Source: Bacillus sp. Bos-x628
Lineage (GTDB): Bacteria; Bacillota; Bacilli; Bacillales; Bacillaceae
Direction: 5' to 3'
DNA: 64,000 bases
Assembly (NCBI RefSeq): GCF_040500475.1
Contig: NZ_CP159358.1
Span: 2,914,001-2,978,000 of the forward strand
Below, piece by piece: positions 17,480-26,357 of this stretch; the stretch's first letter is position 1; every line of letters starts with the position of its first letter. Below the pieces are notes generated by a model. The model searched no databases, was not told the origin of the DNA, and was given only the letters and a program-made list of their open reading frames with translations. The position numbers were made by a program, and so were the translations under genes.

Positions 17480-18867
17480 GTTTCGGAGCTAGTTTATTAT
17501 CAAAAGTAATCGAAGATAACGACCCGTCCGCCTTACTACGATACGGACTAACGCGCAACGATTTTCAAACCGACGGCGAACGGGCAGCCTTCGAATACAT
17601 CAGCGCATATGCGGAAAAGCACGGAAACCAAGCGCCAACCGCCGAAATGGTTGCGACTGAAGTGCCGACATTCCAGCCGGACTTTGGTATTGATGCAACG
17701 TTTGAATATCTCGCGCATAAGACGAAGGAACGAGCAGCACTGACTGATTTTGTGTCGTTATTTAACGATAAATATGGTCGCAACGGTGTAAAGACGGCTG
17801 ATTCTGAATTTATTCAGCGATTCAATCGTGTTCAAGAGGGTGGCGACCCTGCAGAATTTTTTGAGTGGTTGACCGATGTCGCTGAACGGAGTAAAATGAG
17901 AACAAGTGTTCGTAAATCAGTGGGAACAAACGTCGTGAGAGACGTTGATAAATTTAAAACCGAGTATGAAAACCGTAAGACAGGCAAGTCTTTCCGCATA
18001 TGGTCAAGCAAATTTCCGGCACTAGATAAGGCAATAGGCGGCTATGTGTCGTCAAACATGTACGTTGTTTACGGAAAGTCAGGACGCGGAAAGTCGGCTA
18101 TTACGTTAGAGGAGGTTATTAATTGTGCGGTTCAGGGCGCAAACGTGCTGATATGGTCGATGGAAATGGGTTGGTTCGAGGTTCTCGTGCGTATTTACGT
18201 TTCACTTTCAGGCGATCAAGGCGTGGCAATAACGGAAATTGACGGTCAGCAGATGGAAGCAGGCTTTGATTCGAGAGCCGTCCGTCAAGGAAAATTGTCG
18301 GAGGAGTTTGAAGCGGCATTCATGGACTTTATTAAGAAATTGAATACGATTATTGCGGGTTCTATTACGGTACGCGCGGTAGATGACCAAGACTTTGATT
18401 CCCGAACGTTACGTGATCTTAAGGCGGACATACAACAGACGAACGCGGATGTCGTTATGATAGATCCGTTTTATTACCTCGACTACGAATCTAATTCCAA
18501 TAAAACGACAGGCGGAGCGGCGGCTGATACGTCTAAAAAGATGCGCCGTTTAGCTGGCACGATGGGGGTAGTAATTTTCGCAATCACACAAGCCGGAGAA
18601 GATGACGGCGCTGTAGACGAAGACGGAAACCGCGAAATTAAGTTGCCGAAACGTAAGGATGTTATGAAAACGTCCGCCTTACTTCAAGATGCGGCGGTTT
18701 TGATACCCGTTGATACGAACGCAAAAGAAGGACGCGGTCTAATTGGCGTTAATAAAGGGCGTGATGGAGGAGAGGATGAGGTTGTCGAGATCGTTTATCT
18801 GCCGCAAATCGGCATTATCAAGCAAGTAGCCAGCGGTGCGACTGCGCTAAACGATTTCGGATTTTAA
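17476..18867 (+). CDS. DnaB-type replicative DNA helicase
   Basis: 463 aa. The N-terminal helical domain has LLSKVIEDNDPSALLRYGL. The C-terminal RecA-like motor has Walker A YGKSGRGKSAIT (~197), Walker B DVVMIDPFYY (~328) and VIFAITQAGE as H3. It unwinds DNA ahead of the phage polymerase as a hexamer. The order loader, helicase, primase is typical of a phage replication module. Confidence 0.9.
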   Translation: MSFGASLLSKVIEDNDPSALLRYGLTRNDFQTDGERAAFEYISAYAEKHGNQAPTAEMVATEVPTFQPDFGIDATFEYLAHKTKERAALTDFVSLFNDKYGRNGVKTADSEFIQRFNRVQEGGDPAEFFEWLTDVAERSKMRTSVRKSVGTNVVRDVDKFKTEYENRKTGKSFRIWSSKFPALDKAIGGYVSSNMYVVYGKSGRGKSAITLEEVINCAVQGANVLIWSMEMGWFEVLVRIYVSLSGDQGVAITEIDGQQMEAGFDSRAVRQGKLSEEFEAAFMDFIKKLNTIIAGSITVRAVDDQDFDSRTLRDLKADIQQTNADVVMIDPFYYLDYESNSNKTTGGAAADTSKKMRRLAGTMGVVIFAITQAGEDDGAVDEDGNREIKLPKRKDVMKTSALLQDAAVLIPVDTNAKEGRGLIGVNKGRDGGEDEVVEIVYLPQIGIIKQVASGATALNDFGF

Positions 18868-18957
18868 TGAATAATGAAAAATTCGGAATATTTTCGACAA
18901 ATTACGACGGAAACTCTCATCAGAATAGTGTAATATAACGAAAGGAGACGTATATAA

Positions 18958-19959
18958 ATGGCGATTCTTACTATCAACGGCGTCCAAATAGACGTCGATA
19001 TACGAGAAGAATTAGAAAGATACGAATGGGATCGTCCTACTTGGCACGCTGACCGTTTAACGGCGGCAAGCCCTTTCCGCGAAGACCGTACTCCTAGTTT
19101 TTACGTTTACTACGAGGACACAGCGACTGCCAAGGCCGGCTATTTCGGTGACAGCGGCACGGGCGAACGGGGCGGTTTTATTAAACTACTTGCGTTTCTG
19201 CGTGAAGAAACCGAAGAAGAGACGGCGTTTTACCTAGCCGAGACATATGGTACTGGCGAAGGAGATACGGGCCTAAAACTCCGTATTCCCCGTTTGAAAA
19301 TCGTTGAGCCTAAACGACCACTAGCCGAAGATTTATTGACTGACGTGATGATCGGACCGAACGATTATTTGACCAACCGCGGAATAAGCGAAGAAGTACA
19401 ACGCAAAGCTGGAGTAGGTATAGACGGTCTAACGGTCGTCATACCATGGCGCCTACATAACAATCGTCTAGCAAACGTAAAATACAGATCAACGCACAAC
19501 AAAGCGTTTTGGTACGCTAAAGGCGGCTTACCCATACGTGAGTTGGTATACGGTATAGAAACCGTTTATGAAGATCGCGCCAAAATAGCCGTTCTTTCCG
19601 AGGCTGAAATCGACGCACTTTCGTGGCGAACGGCGGGTTTTTGCGGCATAGCGACCGGCGGCAGTAAATTTTCGTCAGAGAAGGCGGATATACTATCGCA
19701 GTCACCAATCGAACACTTAATAGTAATAACGGATAATGATTCTGCCGGTGAGAAATTGCGGAAGGAGGTCGAGCTAAAGATGCGCGGCAAAGTCAGGCTT
19801 GCGCACGGTTATATAACGGAGGGGTACAAAGACGCGAATGATTTATTGATGGCGGAGGGAGAGGACGCTTTGAAGCGAGTTGTTGATCGTGCGGAGGTTG
19901 TGGGTTTTAAAGTAGGGTTCGGGAATATACGAACTTTCGGTCGGCGGAGGTTATCTTAA
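18958..19959 (+). CDS. DNA primase, TOPRIM type, lacking zinc ligands
   Basis: 333 aa. The N-terminus retains the DnaG/CHC2 scaffold (SPFREDRTPSFYVYY ... GERGGFIKLLAFL), but the Cys/His ligands of CPFH and CxxC are replaced, and this region has no cysteine. The TOPRIM domain is clear: AVLSEAEIDALSW, GIATGGSKF and LIVITDNDSAGEK carry the metal-binding Glu and DxD-type positions. It should make RNA primers for phage replication. Confidence 0.85.
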   Translation: MAILTINGVQIDVDIREELERYEWDRPTWHADRLTAASPFREDRTPSFYVYYEDTATAKAGYFGDSGTGERGGFIKLLAFLREETEEETAFYLAETYGTGEGDTGLKLRIPRLKIVEPKRPLAEDLLTDVMIGPNDYLTNRGISEEVQRKAGVGIDGLTVVIPWRLHNNRLANVKYRSTHNKAFWYAKGGLPIRELVYGIETVYEDRAKIAVLSEAEIDALSWRTAGFCGIATGGSKFSSEKADILSQSPIEHLIVITDNDSAGEKLRKEVELKMRGKVRLAHGYITEGYKDANDLLMAEGEDALKRVVDRAEVVGFKVGFGNIRTFGRRRLS

Positions 19960-20225
19960 CCCTCCGTGTTACTTCCGGATAAAGGACGCCAATTATATAA
20001 GGCTTCGACGGGGCAATCAAGACAGCGCGCAATAGAATACGCCATTTCCACGTTAGGAACGTTTCTGATCGCAATATAATCGGAAAGTTGTGTCTTTGAT
20101 ATACCGACCATATCTGCGAGTTGGGTAAGCGTATACCCGCGTTTATAGCACAGCTCCTTTATCCGGCATGAGACGACCGAATACTGCGAGATAAACACCT
20201 CCGCAAAGCATTTCAATCCACGCAA
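19956..20225 (-). CDS. Xre-family repressor-like regulator 1
   Basis: Up to 89 aa. A helix-turn-helix is evident (YTLTQLADMVGISKTQLSDY) followed by NVPNVEMAYSIARCLDC, the Xre/Cro layout. The start is uncertain: no ATG fits, TTG codons at 20225 and 20216 are possible, and GGAGG lies only ~40 bases inside. A minus-strand extended -10 (TGATATAAT) lies upstream at about 20250. It is in the same lysogeny block as the next regulator and aimR. Confidence 0.7.
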   Translation of the reverse strand: MRGLKCFAEVFISQYSVVSCRIKELCYKRGYTLTQLADMVGISKTQLSDYIAIRNVPNVEMAYSIARCLDCPVEALYNWRPLSGSNTEG

Positions 20226-20270
20226 AAAGGCGCGTGCTTTACGAAGGGAATTATATCACACATCCGTCCA

Positions 20271-20477
20271 TTATTCCGGTGGATTTGGAAGGATACGGAC
20301 GACTTTCTCGATAGGCACGTCCAATTCGAGGCAAATCGCTTCTATTGTCGACAAACTAACGGGCTTATCTTCGTTAATTTTAGTGACAAGGTTTCTGTGA
20401 ATAACACGATCTCTTAGAATTCCCGTTGTTAACCCTCTTTCATTTAAGTAATTTCTTAGTGGCTCATAACTAATCAT
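20271..20477 (-). CDS. Xre-family repressor-like regulator 2
   Basis: 68 aa from the ATG preceded by AAGGTGAT; the frame extends to 20510 without a better site. It is a minimal lambda-repressor-like fold: LRNYLNERGLTTGILRD, then SLSTIEAICLELDVPIEKV. It is divergent from the aimR-like gene, with the 16-bp palindrome GCACACTTTTGTGTGC between them, so it probably controls both promoters. Confidence 0.75.
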   Translation of the reverse strand: MISYEPLRNYLNERGLTTGILRDRVIHRNLVTKINEDKPVSLSTIEAICLELDVPIEKVVRILPNPPE

Positions 20478-20506
20478 AAAAAAATCACCTTTTTCCAAAA
20501 AATTAC

Positions 20507-20536
20507 GCACACTTTTGTGTGCATTAGTGTTATAAT
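20507..20536. promoter_or_regulatory. Operator palindrome and aimR promoter -10
   Basis: GCACAC-TTTT-GTGTGC at 20507-20522 is a perfect inverted repeat. TATAAT at 20531-20536 is a consensus -10 for the rightward aimR transcript, so the palindrome covers its -35 region. It also lies just upstream of the divergent repressor start. An autoregulatory repressor site is the natural reading. Confidence 0.65.
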
Positions 20537-20576
20537 ATTATAGAGAGAAGGCGCAAGTCTATAAGGGGTGTATATT

Positions 20577-21743
20577 ATGCGGTCAATCAAAGATGATTTT
20601 ATTAACCTAAGAGAGAAACATGATTTAAGTATAGCATGTATTTCCGAAAAAACAGGTATCAACCAAGATGTTTTGTATGAGTTCACAGACAGCGGGAGTA
20701 TTGGGTTCAAACATCTAGTTACAATCGCACAGTTTTTCTATAAAGAAAATTATCACACTATAATGCAGGATTGGTGCCTTATGATTGATTCTATAGAGTG
20801 GATAAAGCAAGCTTTTGAGTACGCAGCAATAAAAAGGGATGCAAACTTACTATATAACCTACTAAAAAAGAATGAAAATGAGGCGAGTTTAAGGCAATTC
20901 GTGGATATGTACACACTCATTTTTGATTTTATGGTGGATAATATCACATTCGAAACTCTAGCCGTAAAAATGGACACTTTAAAGGTTTCTAGTTCAAAAG
21001 ATTTGAAGATACTAAAATCTATTTATAGATGTGTAGTTATGTACTATGAGGATGATTTTCTAGGTATGACAAAAAGAGCGAGTGAGCTTTATGAAGAAAT
21101 TAAAACTATAGGGAAAAGAAGAATCTTTTTCAAAGAGGCTTTTTCTTATAGATTATCCGAAATACTCGCCCCTGCTTATCTACATCTTAATGAGCCTGAT
21201 CTATGTTCTGTACATGCAAAGGTTTTAGTGTACACAGAACTTAACAATAAGCATATATCTGACGGATATTATTATCTTGGAATGTGTCATTTGCACCACA
21301 ATAAAGAAAAATGTGTAAACTATCTAGAGAAGAGCTTATATTTTGCGAAAAAGACGGATGAACCTCTTTTAATAAGAGAGGCTATGAACAATTTAAACAT
21401 GGTAAAAGCTCTTTTTAATTTTTTCGGGGGAGAAAACCCGCCTTTGCTTGCCGAAGATAGAGACAAATTTCTTTTAGGAGGTGATGCTGATTTTGTAGTA
21501 TACTTTAACTACGTTCGTGATAGAGAGATAGGTAAGATTTATAAAGCTCTTAATCATTTTCTAGGAGAGATGAATTTGTTTTTCGCATCAATCGTCGCGG
21601 AAACATTACGTCTGTGTGGGGTTGACTCTAATCAAGTAGAAGCTTTGAAATCTATAAAATTAAAAACAAAGGGAGATGTTGTGTATGAAAAAGATTTTAT
21701 TGATGGGTTTTGTTTTAGGGGCACTAGTGGTGTCGCTTCTTGA
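20577..21743 (+). CDS. aimR: AimR-like arbitrium receptor
   Basis: 388 aa from the ATG after AAGGGG; a GTG at 20568 is an alternative. The N-terminal helix-turn-helix (~residues 3-45, IACISEKTGINQDVLYEF) is followed by an all-helical TPR-like array. Several stretches align by eye with phi3T/SPbeta AimR: IMQDWCLMIDSIEWIKQAFEY, and DGYYYLGMCHLHHNKEKC followed by VNYLEKSLYFAKK. Length is near the usual 378-386 aa. It should bind DNA without peptide and release it with the mature AimP peptide. The aimP-like frame overlaps its end and two repressors lie divergently. Confidence 0.85.
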   Translation: MRSIKDDFINLREKHDLSIACISEKTGINQDVLYEFTDSGSIGFKHLVTIAQFFYKENYHTIMQDWCLMIDSIEWIKQAFEYAAIKRDANLLYNLLKKNENEASLRQFVDMYTLIFDFMVDNITFETLAVKMDTLKVSSSKDLKILKSIYRCVVMYYEDDFLGMTKRASELYEEIKTIGKRRIFFKEAFSYRLSEILAPAYLHLNEPDLCSVHAKVLVYTELNNKHISDGYYYLGMCHLHHNKEKCVNYLEKSLYFAKKTDEPLLIREAMNNLNMVKALFNFFGGENPPLLAEDRDKFLLGGDADFVVYFNYVRDREIGKIYKALNHFLGEMNLFFASIVAETLRLCGVDSNQVEALKSIKLKTKGDVVYEKDFIDGFCFRGTSGVAS

Positions 21744-21822
21744 TAACGGTTTTCAGAATAGCAAAGAATTATCAAACAGTAACCACGAGGTGCAAGTTAG
21801 TGAAATTAAAGTAGGTGGATAA
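21685..21822 (+). CDS. aimP: AimP-like arbitrium pre-propeptide
   Basis: 45 aa, overlapping the 3' end of aimR in the +1 frame; GGGAG precedes the ATG. It has a Lys start and a hydrophobic signal core (KKILLMGFVLGALVVSLL), a polar pro-region, and ends VQVSEIKVGG. By analogy with AimP the C-terminal six residues, EIKVGG, would be the exported and re-imported signal. Known signals mostly end RGA or VGA, so the GG end is unusual. Size, architecture and position all match aimP. Confidence 0.8.
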   Translation: MKKILLMGFVLGALVVSLLDNGFQNSKELSNSNHEVQVSEIKVGG

Positions 21823-21851
21823 AAGATCGGGCCAATTGGCCTTTTTCTTTT
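21821..21851 (+). terminator. Terminator after aimR-aimP
   Basis: GGCCAATTGGCC perfect palindrome within AAAAGA...TCTTTT, followed by TTTTTC. It starts at the aimP stop. Arbitrium loci have a terminator here, beyond which the AimR-controlled transcript lies. Confidence 0.8.
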
Positions 21852-21966
21852 GTCTTTTTTTCGGAAAAGTTTAAAAAACTAAGATTATCCAAAAACCGCA
21901 ACTTTATCCTATTTGGGTGCTAATATATGGACATGGAAGAAAAATTATAAAAAACTTTAAATCAAA

Positions 21967-21999
21967 TGTCCCGATTCTAACAGACCATATGCGACTGTA
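21967..21999 (+). promoter_or_regulatory. Bipartite phage element, copy 2
   Basis: TGTCCCGATT-N9-CATATGCGACTGTA followed by TAAGTG. It lies between the aimP terminator and the sigma-like gene at 22028. It is the likely promoter or control site of that gene and the best place to look for AimR or sigma-like control. Confidence 0.7.
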
Positions 22000-22027
22000 T
22001 AAGTGTAAGGGGCGGGAGGAGAAAAAC

Positions 22028-22558
22028 TTGAATAAAGAAAAATTTAATAGACTTCAGATGGCCGCAGATTATGGAGCGATTCCGTATGTTCAAAGAGAAT
22101 CGCAACGAATCGCACACTTAGTACCAGACCAAACATCGTTCGAGCAGCGGACCTTGCTAGCGATCGGTTATTGGCTTCAGCGCTACGAAGGAAATGGCCG
22201 AGATAAGAAAGCGTTGATCCAGCGCATTATCGTAAGGGAACGAAATAAGTATCTGAAGGCATCGCGGAAAGAAGCGGCTTTATCTATAGAAGGAATGCGA
22301 GATGACGGTAATGTCTCGTGGGAGCCAGAAGACGTTTTGACGGACGTCGAAGCCGAAGTTTTATTAAAAGAAAAGACCGCCCTGTTGACGCAAGGCGATC
22401 TCCGCAAAGAAATAATACTAAAGTGTTGGAGCGAAGGATGTACGAATATGGTCGAAATCTCCACGTTGTTGACGCAACGTTTAGGAGGAAATTTCGAAGC
22501 ACATCGTAAGTTCATCCGTCGTTTCCGTTTACACTGCCAGCGCGAACTAACAGCATAA
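22028..22558 (+). CDS. Sigma-factor-like phage transcription regulator
   Basis: 176 aa with TTG start after GGGAGGAG. The upstream extension of the frame would cross the bipartite element and is rejected. The middle (KKALIQRIIVRERNKYLKAS) and C-terminus (ILKCWSEGCTNMVEISTLLT, then FEAHRKFIRRFRLHC) resemble the helical and region-4 helix-turn-helix parts of small sigma-70-type factors. Divergence is high. It directly follows the arbitrium locus and could be its effector. Confidence 0.55.
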   Translation: MNKEKFNRLQMAADYGAIPYVQRESQRIAHLVPDQTSFEQRTLLAIGYWLQRYEGNGRDKKALIQRIIVRERNKYLKASRKEAALSIEGMRDDGNVSWEPEDVLTDVEAEVLLKEKTALLTQGDLRKEIILKCWSEGCTNMVEISTLLTQRLGGNFEAHRKFIRRFRLHCQRELTA

Positions 22559-22692
22559 ACACGTAACTAGCCACAGGGGCATCGCTATGTATCTTTATCA
22601 TATTCGCTTATCACAATAATTTCAAGCGAACGCTATGCGAACGCTCCTCCGTCTAGTTGCGTTAACCTAAAAATTAAGGAGGCTAACGTACT

Positions 22693-22836
22693 ATGCAACG
22701 CCCTACAAACGAATTTCCACCCGCAGTCAATATCCAAAAATTAACGTTTTTACAATACGAAGGTGAACTTTATCGCGAAGATGATCCGGCAGACTACTAT
22801 CGTCCAACAACAATAAAGGCGGTGCGCTTCGGATGA
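22693..22836 (+). CDS. Small phage protein
   Basis: 47 aa, ATG after AAGGAGG. Polar with several Tyr and Pro (LTFLQYEGELYREDDPADYY). It ends in an ATGA overlap with the next gene, so it is coupled to it. No known family. Confidence 0.55.
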   Translation: MQRPTNEFPPAVNIQKLTFLQYEGELYREDDPADYYRPTTIKAVRFG

Positions 22837-23357
22837 AACCTTCCGAAATAACCATTACCCACCACGCTAAACAGCGACTAAGAGTGCGTTTTGGCATAAA
22901 TAACCACCATGTCGCCTGCAATTGGATTTCGCAGAAGATGGAGCACGCCCGCTACCTCGGTATAACGGTCGATAAAGACGGAAAAGAAGCCCGCATGTAT
23001 GCGAGTAAAGGCGTCGTCATCCACTTTGCAACGGATACCAACAGTGTGCTCACCGTTTATAAAGAAAAAGGCGTCAGCGAAACGGCCAACAGGCGCCTGC
23101 TTATTGATGCGTATGAAGTCGTAAAAAAGGACGCCGAAAGAGTGATAAGTCACTACGATACATTTTCGGCTGAATTAGTCGAAGAATTGCGTTGGTTAAA
23201 CGAAGAAATAAAACGAACGCGATCGAGAGCTAAAAGATTGGCGCTACAGGCCCGTATTAATGCTGTGCAGATGCGCGTAGACGAATTGCCAACGGAAGCC
23301 CTCGAAATAAAGCGCCAAGTGACGCGCTATGCGAAAGGAGTGGCGGCTTATGTATGA
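22833..23357 (+). CDS. Phage protein with HxxxR-type N-terminus, unknown function
   Basis: 174 aa. It starts PSEITITHHAKQRLRVRFGI, a basic strand-helix start seen in several phage-encoded proteins of RelE-like or nuclease-like shape. A helical Arg/Lys-rich C-terminal half follows (EEIKRTRSRAKRLALQARI). It overlaps the preceding and following genes by a few bases. Confidence 0.55.
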   Translation: MKPSEITITHHAKQRLRVRFGINNHHVACNWISQKMEHARYLGITVDKDGKEARMYASKGVVIHFATDTNSVLTVYKEKGVSETANRRLLIDAYEVVKKDAERVISHYDTFSAELVEELRWLNEEIKRTRSRAKRLALQARINAVQMRVDELPTEALEIKRQVTRYAKGVAAYV

Positions 23358-23466
23358 CGACTTAATCGTATCGGCAACGTTTGTTTCTATTATATCTGCG
23401 CTGATTATAGGCGGCATGTATTGGTCGATTTTGGACGAAGAAAGACGAAATAAGGGCGGCGAATGA
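23350..23466 (+). CDS. Small single-span membrane protein
   Basis: 38 aa. The ATG lies inside the end of the previous gene. It has a central hydrophobic helix (LIVSATFVSIISALIIGGMY) with a charged C-terminal tail. AAAGGAG lies ten bases upstream. Confidence 0.6.
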   Translation: MYDDLIVSATFVSIISALIIGGMYWSILDEERRNKGGE

Positions 23467-23588
23467 CCGCCGACGCTCGGAGAATACCGGGGCGGTCGTT
23501 AAGTAAAACTGTCGCGTCGCTATGCCGTGCGCTGGCGGCGTCTCGGGCGCAGATACCGGTGTTTTGCGAGGGTCAAACCCTAAAATAA
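23463..23588 (+). CDS. Possible 41-aa basic ORF
   Basis: The ATG overlaps the previous stop (ATGA), after AAGGGCGG. The product is Arg/Ala-rich. Its GC-rich codons could instead be a structured leader for the ssDNA-binding gene. Support is only the coupling and filled space. Confidence 0.4.
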   Translation: MTADARRIPGRSLSKTVASLCRALAASRAQIPVFCEGQTLK

Positions 23589-23611
23589 AATAATATAACG
23601 GAGGTAATCGG

Positions 23612-24385
23612 ATGGCTAAGTATACTGTCGGAGCTGACGCTCTAAATGCATTAAACGCTACGAATGATGGAGGGAGCGGAGGAAATAGCGCCGAGTTTGC
23701 GAGCTTTAAGACTGGAACAGTTTATAAGGTGCGTGTCATGAGTGCTTTCGATCTAATTCGCTTCTTCTCATACGGAATCTATAAGAAGGTAAATTCGTTC
23801 TCGGCGGCCAATCCAAGCACGCTAAATAAGAACGGCTTTCCCGAGTCGAACCTAACGCCATGGGATCGTGCATGGAAATACTATCAAGACCAAAAGAAAG
23901 CGGCATTAGAGCGAGGAGATACCAAGGCGGAAGAAGCGGCAAAACAAGAAGCGGCTAAGTATCGCGTCAAGGAACGTTATGCACTTGGCTTTATCAATCT
24001 CGAAACTGGCGAGCCAATCATCGTTGATCTTTCTAAGCCTCAAGCGACGGCGGTGCACGCAGTCATTAAGAAGCAGGAGAAGAAACTCGGCCGTATCGCG
24101 TTTGAATTGGAGAAGTCCGGTTCAGGTACGAACACAGTCGTTTCGCTGACGCCTCTTATCGATTTGGACGAAGACTTGACGGAGAAAGAACGTAAGCATT
24201 TCGTCGCACAAGACGGAAAAGAGTTTGATATGTCTCTATTCGAGGGCTTAATCTACGAAGCTGACGAAAAGGAAATGCTCGAAAACCTCGTCGCGGCTGG
24301 CTTTGATCTGTCGCTAATCGGCGAATCGCTTGACGGCAGCGCAGCAGACGACGAACTACCGACCGAAGAAAACTTCGAATTTTAA
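23612..24385 (+). CDS. Phage single-stranded DNA-binding protein
   Basis: 257 aa. The central beta-rich body and long acidic C-terminal tail ending DDELPTEENFEF follow the gp32-like phage SSB layout, in which the tail recruits replisome partners. A Lys/Glu-rich helix lies at ~95-120. It lies within the replication block just before the nucleases and polymerase. No residue-level motif is diagnostic. Confidence 0.65.
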   Translation: MAKYTVGADALNALNATNDGGSGGNSAEFASFKTGTVYKVRVMSAFDLIRFFSYGIYKKVNSFSAANPSTLNKNGFPESNLTPWDRAWKYYQDQKKAALERGDTKAEEAAKQEAAKYRVKERYALGFINLETGEPIIVDLSKPQATAVHAVIKKQEKKLGRIAFELEKSGSGTNTVVSLTPLIDLDEDLTEKERKHFVAQDGKEFDMSLFEGLIYEADEKEMLENLVAAGFDLSLIGESLDGSAADDELPTEENFEF

Positions 24386-24398
24386 GGAGGGCGCATAG

Positions 24399-24656
24399 AT
24401 GCGGGAAATTAAAACGGAAGCGCAGACGTTAGATTTATCGAAAAAGGTCATCGTAGAAGTTTCGTTGGCGGAATTGATCGTGTTATCTGCGTCGTTATTG
24501 GACGTAGGAATGGACGAAGTAAATAGTATCATTACTACCTTTGATCCGTACCCGCAGTTCTCTGATCAAATTTTAGGAAACCTCCCGATGACGTACGAAT
24601 TAATGAATGATGTGGACGATATTTTAGTCGAACACGGCTTAAAGGGGGCGAAATAG
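24399..24656 (+). CDS. Small acidic phage protein
   Basis: 85 aa, ATG after AAGGAGG. A hydrophobic-helical middle (KVIVEVSLAELIVLSASLLD) does not look like a membrane span because acids flank and interrupt it. No family recognised. Adjacent to the nuclease-like gene with no gap. Confidence 0.55.
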   Translation: MREIKTEAQTLDLSKKVIVEVSLAELIVLSASLLDVGMDEVNSIITTFDPYPQFSDQILGNLPMTYELMNDVDDILVEHGLKGAK

Positions 24657-25091
24657 TTGGCGCACAAAGAAGAAACGATCGGAAAATTCGCCGAAATGAT
24701 CGCCCGAGCTGCCTTAATGGCGGCCGGCTGGTCAGGCGTCAGCAAACCGGAGACCGAGGAACCGTATGACATCCTCGCGACCGACCCGACCAGTGGCGAA
24801 ATCAAGCGGTTCCAAGTAAAGACGATTCGTGACCGTACCAAAGAGCGCGGCTATCTAACGGTCAACGGGCGCAAAAATACGGGTCTGCCGTACACGGTCG
24901 CAGATGCCGATTACTTTATCGGAGTGCTAATCGAGGCGGGCGTAACGAAGGCGTATATGTTTGAAAACCGCGGCTTGACCGAATATTGGATGCCACGCAA
25001 GAACGAAGGCAAACGGGAATGGGTCGAAATGCCACTGAACTTAGACCGCGCATTCTTGGCGGCATTAGAAAACGAAGCGGAGGCGGTATAA
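24657..25091 (+). CDS. PD-(D/E)XK nuclease-like protein
   Basis: 144 aa, TTG start after AAGGGGGCG. ETIGKFAEMIARAALMAAGW, EPYDILATDPTSGE and RFQVKTI give the E...D...Q/E-x-K order of PD-(D/E)XK enzymes of the Holliday-resolvase/HNH-replacement type. TDADYFIG-like residues (VADADYFIGVLI) follow as usual. It probably acts on phage DNA during recombination or host DNA breakdown. Confidence 0.65.
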   Translation: MAHKEETIGKFAEMIARAALMAAGWSGVSKPETEEPYDILATDPTSGEIKRFQVKTIRDRTKERGYLTVNGRKNTGLPYTVADADYFIGVLIEAGVTKAYMFENRGLTEYWMPRKNEGKREWVEMPLNLDRAFLAALENEAEAV

Positions 25092-25298
25092 ATGGGATAC
25101 GTTGTTAAAGTGCATGTGGGTAATAATCATAAAACTGAAATTTTAACTAGACCGATATTGGCGGGGCAGCCGGAACAAGAGCCGTGGGTTTTTGATTTTC
25201 GTGACGATGCTGCGATGGCGGCACGTAAATTGCGCGAGAGAAGTTCTATTAACGTGTGGTGTTCGGTCGAGGAATATGATGATACGGAGGCGGTATAA
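25092..25298 (+). CDS. Small phage protein
   Basis: 68 aa directly after the previous stop. It looks like a small beta-alpha fold (YVVKVHVGNNHKTEIL ... WVFDFRDDAAMAARKLRE). Function unknown. The last bases GGAGGCGGT form the ribosome-binding site of the next gene. Confidence 0.55.
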   Translation: MGYVVKVHVGNNHKTEILTRPILAGQPEQEPWVFDFRDDAAMAARKLRERSSINVWCSVEEYDDTEAV

Positions 25299-26030
25299 AT
25301 GGCGGCATTAAAAGGCGTAAAGACGCTCGATATGAAAAACGGTGAGATTACGAAAGTAGCTTATGAAGGTGCGGAGTATGAGCGTGTTGAGGGAGACGCA
25401 AAGGCGGGCGATTTAGGCTTAATTAACCTCGGTAAAATTATAGGAGCTGATGGCTCATTTTACGAAGTCATTGGCGGTGACTGTGAAGGTGATGCGGTGA
25501 TTGAAGCCAATGATGGAGTAGAAATTGCAGTTGATCGTGCATGTTGTCAACTATTCCGCAAGAAGCACGTACGCCTAAAAGTCGGTGATTATGCGAAGGT
25601 GGTCGATGCGTCAGATCATCGCGGTCTTGCAGAGGGCGATTTTGTTAGAATCACGGAAGACGACGAGTCAGATATTCCGTTCTACTGCGATGTTCTGAGC
25701 GGAGAACTTGCGAAAAAATCAATATGGATGCATGAGTCCAAGCTAGTCCTCGCAACTCAAACCGAAGTCACAGCCTCCAAGGAAGCGGAAACGAAATGGG
25801 CGAAGATCGGTCGCAAAGTTGACGAGTATAAAGTTGGCGATATTGTTGCGTATGATGATCGGACGTGGTTTAGGAATAGCGGTCTTGGGGAAGTTGTCGT
25901 AAATTCAACCGACGACAGTAGTCCGGAAATTAGAGCAATAAATTCCGTTGGAGACAGTGTTGAGCGGTTCCTATCGCCGGAAAAACTCACGCTAATCACT
26001 CCGGTCGAGGCACGTTTTGATCGCAGCTAA
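25299..26030 (+). CDS. Modular phage protein with repeated SH3-like barrels
   Basis: 243 aa. Three copies of a K-V-G-D-x-A/I-x-V/Y module are visible (DAKAGDLGLINLGK, LKVGDYAKVVDASDHRG, YKVGDIVAYDDRTW). They are similar to modules in the proteins at 15095 and 41173. Such barrels often bind nucleic acid or protein tails. Phage-specific family, role unknown. Confidence 0.6.
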   Translation: MAALKGVKTLDMKNGEITKVAYEGAEYERVEGDAKAGDLGLINLGKIIGADGSFYEVIGGDCEGDAVIEANDGVEIAVDRACCQLFRKKHVRLKVGDYAKVVDASDHRGLAEGDFVRITEDDESDIPFYCDVLSGELAKKSIWMHESKLVLATQTEVTASKEAETKWAKIGRKVDEYKVGDIVAYDDRTWFRNSGLGEVVVNSTDDSSPEIRAINSVGDSVERFLSPEKLTLITPVEARFDRS

Positions 26031-26187
26031 CTGCGCCGCCTGTCAAGCGTCCATTAACGAAGGTCAGCGGGCTATTTACGACGACTTATACGAAGTCTAT
26101 TGTTGTGATGACGCTTGCTGGTCGGAGTTCTATGCGGAAAACGAGACGGTTCATAAACGGAAGTGGACGGAGGAGGTCGATTTATGA
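26017..26187 (+). CDS. Small zinc-ribbon-like protein
   Basis: 56 aa, probable TTG start inside the end of the previous gene. CAAC near residue 6 and CCDDAC near 34 give two CxxC-type pairs for zinc. The stop overlaps the next ATG. The start is uncertain because the ribosome-binding site is weak (CGAGG). Confidence 0.5.
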   Translation: MIAANCAACQASINEGQRAIYDDLYEVYCCDDACWSEFYAENETVHKRKWTEEVDL

Positions 26188-26324
26188 GGACGGCTATTTA
26201 CACGTGTATAACGCTAAGTGTAGTTGGCGTCGCATACGCGTTGACACAAGGAGATTACGGACTTGCGATTCATAACGGAATCAACCTCGTTTTGTTCGCT
26301 TTCTTAAATTATTACTACGACTAA
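26184..26324 (+). CDS. Small membrane protein
   Basis: 46 aa. The ATG overlaps the previous stop, after GGAGG. Two short hydrophobic helices (AIYTCITLSVVGVAYAL and LAIHNGINLVLFAFLNYY). Function unknown. Confidence 0.6.
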   Translation: MRTAIYTCITLSVVGVAYALTQGDYGLAIHNGINLVLFAFLNYYYD

Positions 26325-26357
26325 TATCGACTTTTAAAGAAGAAAGGAGGACGCGAC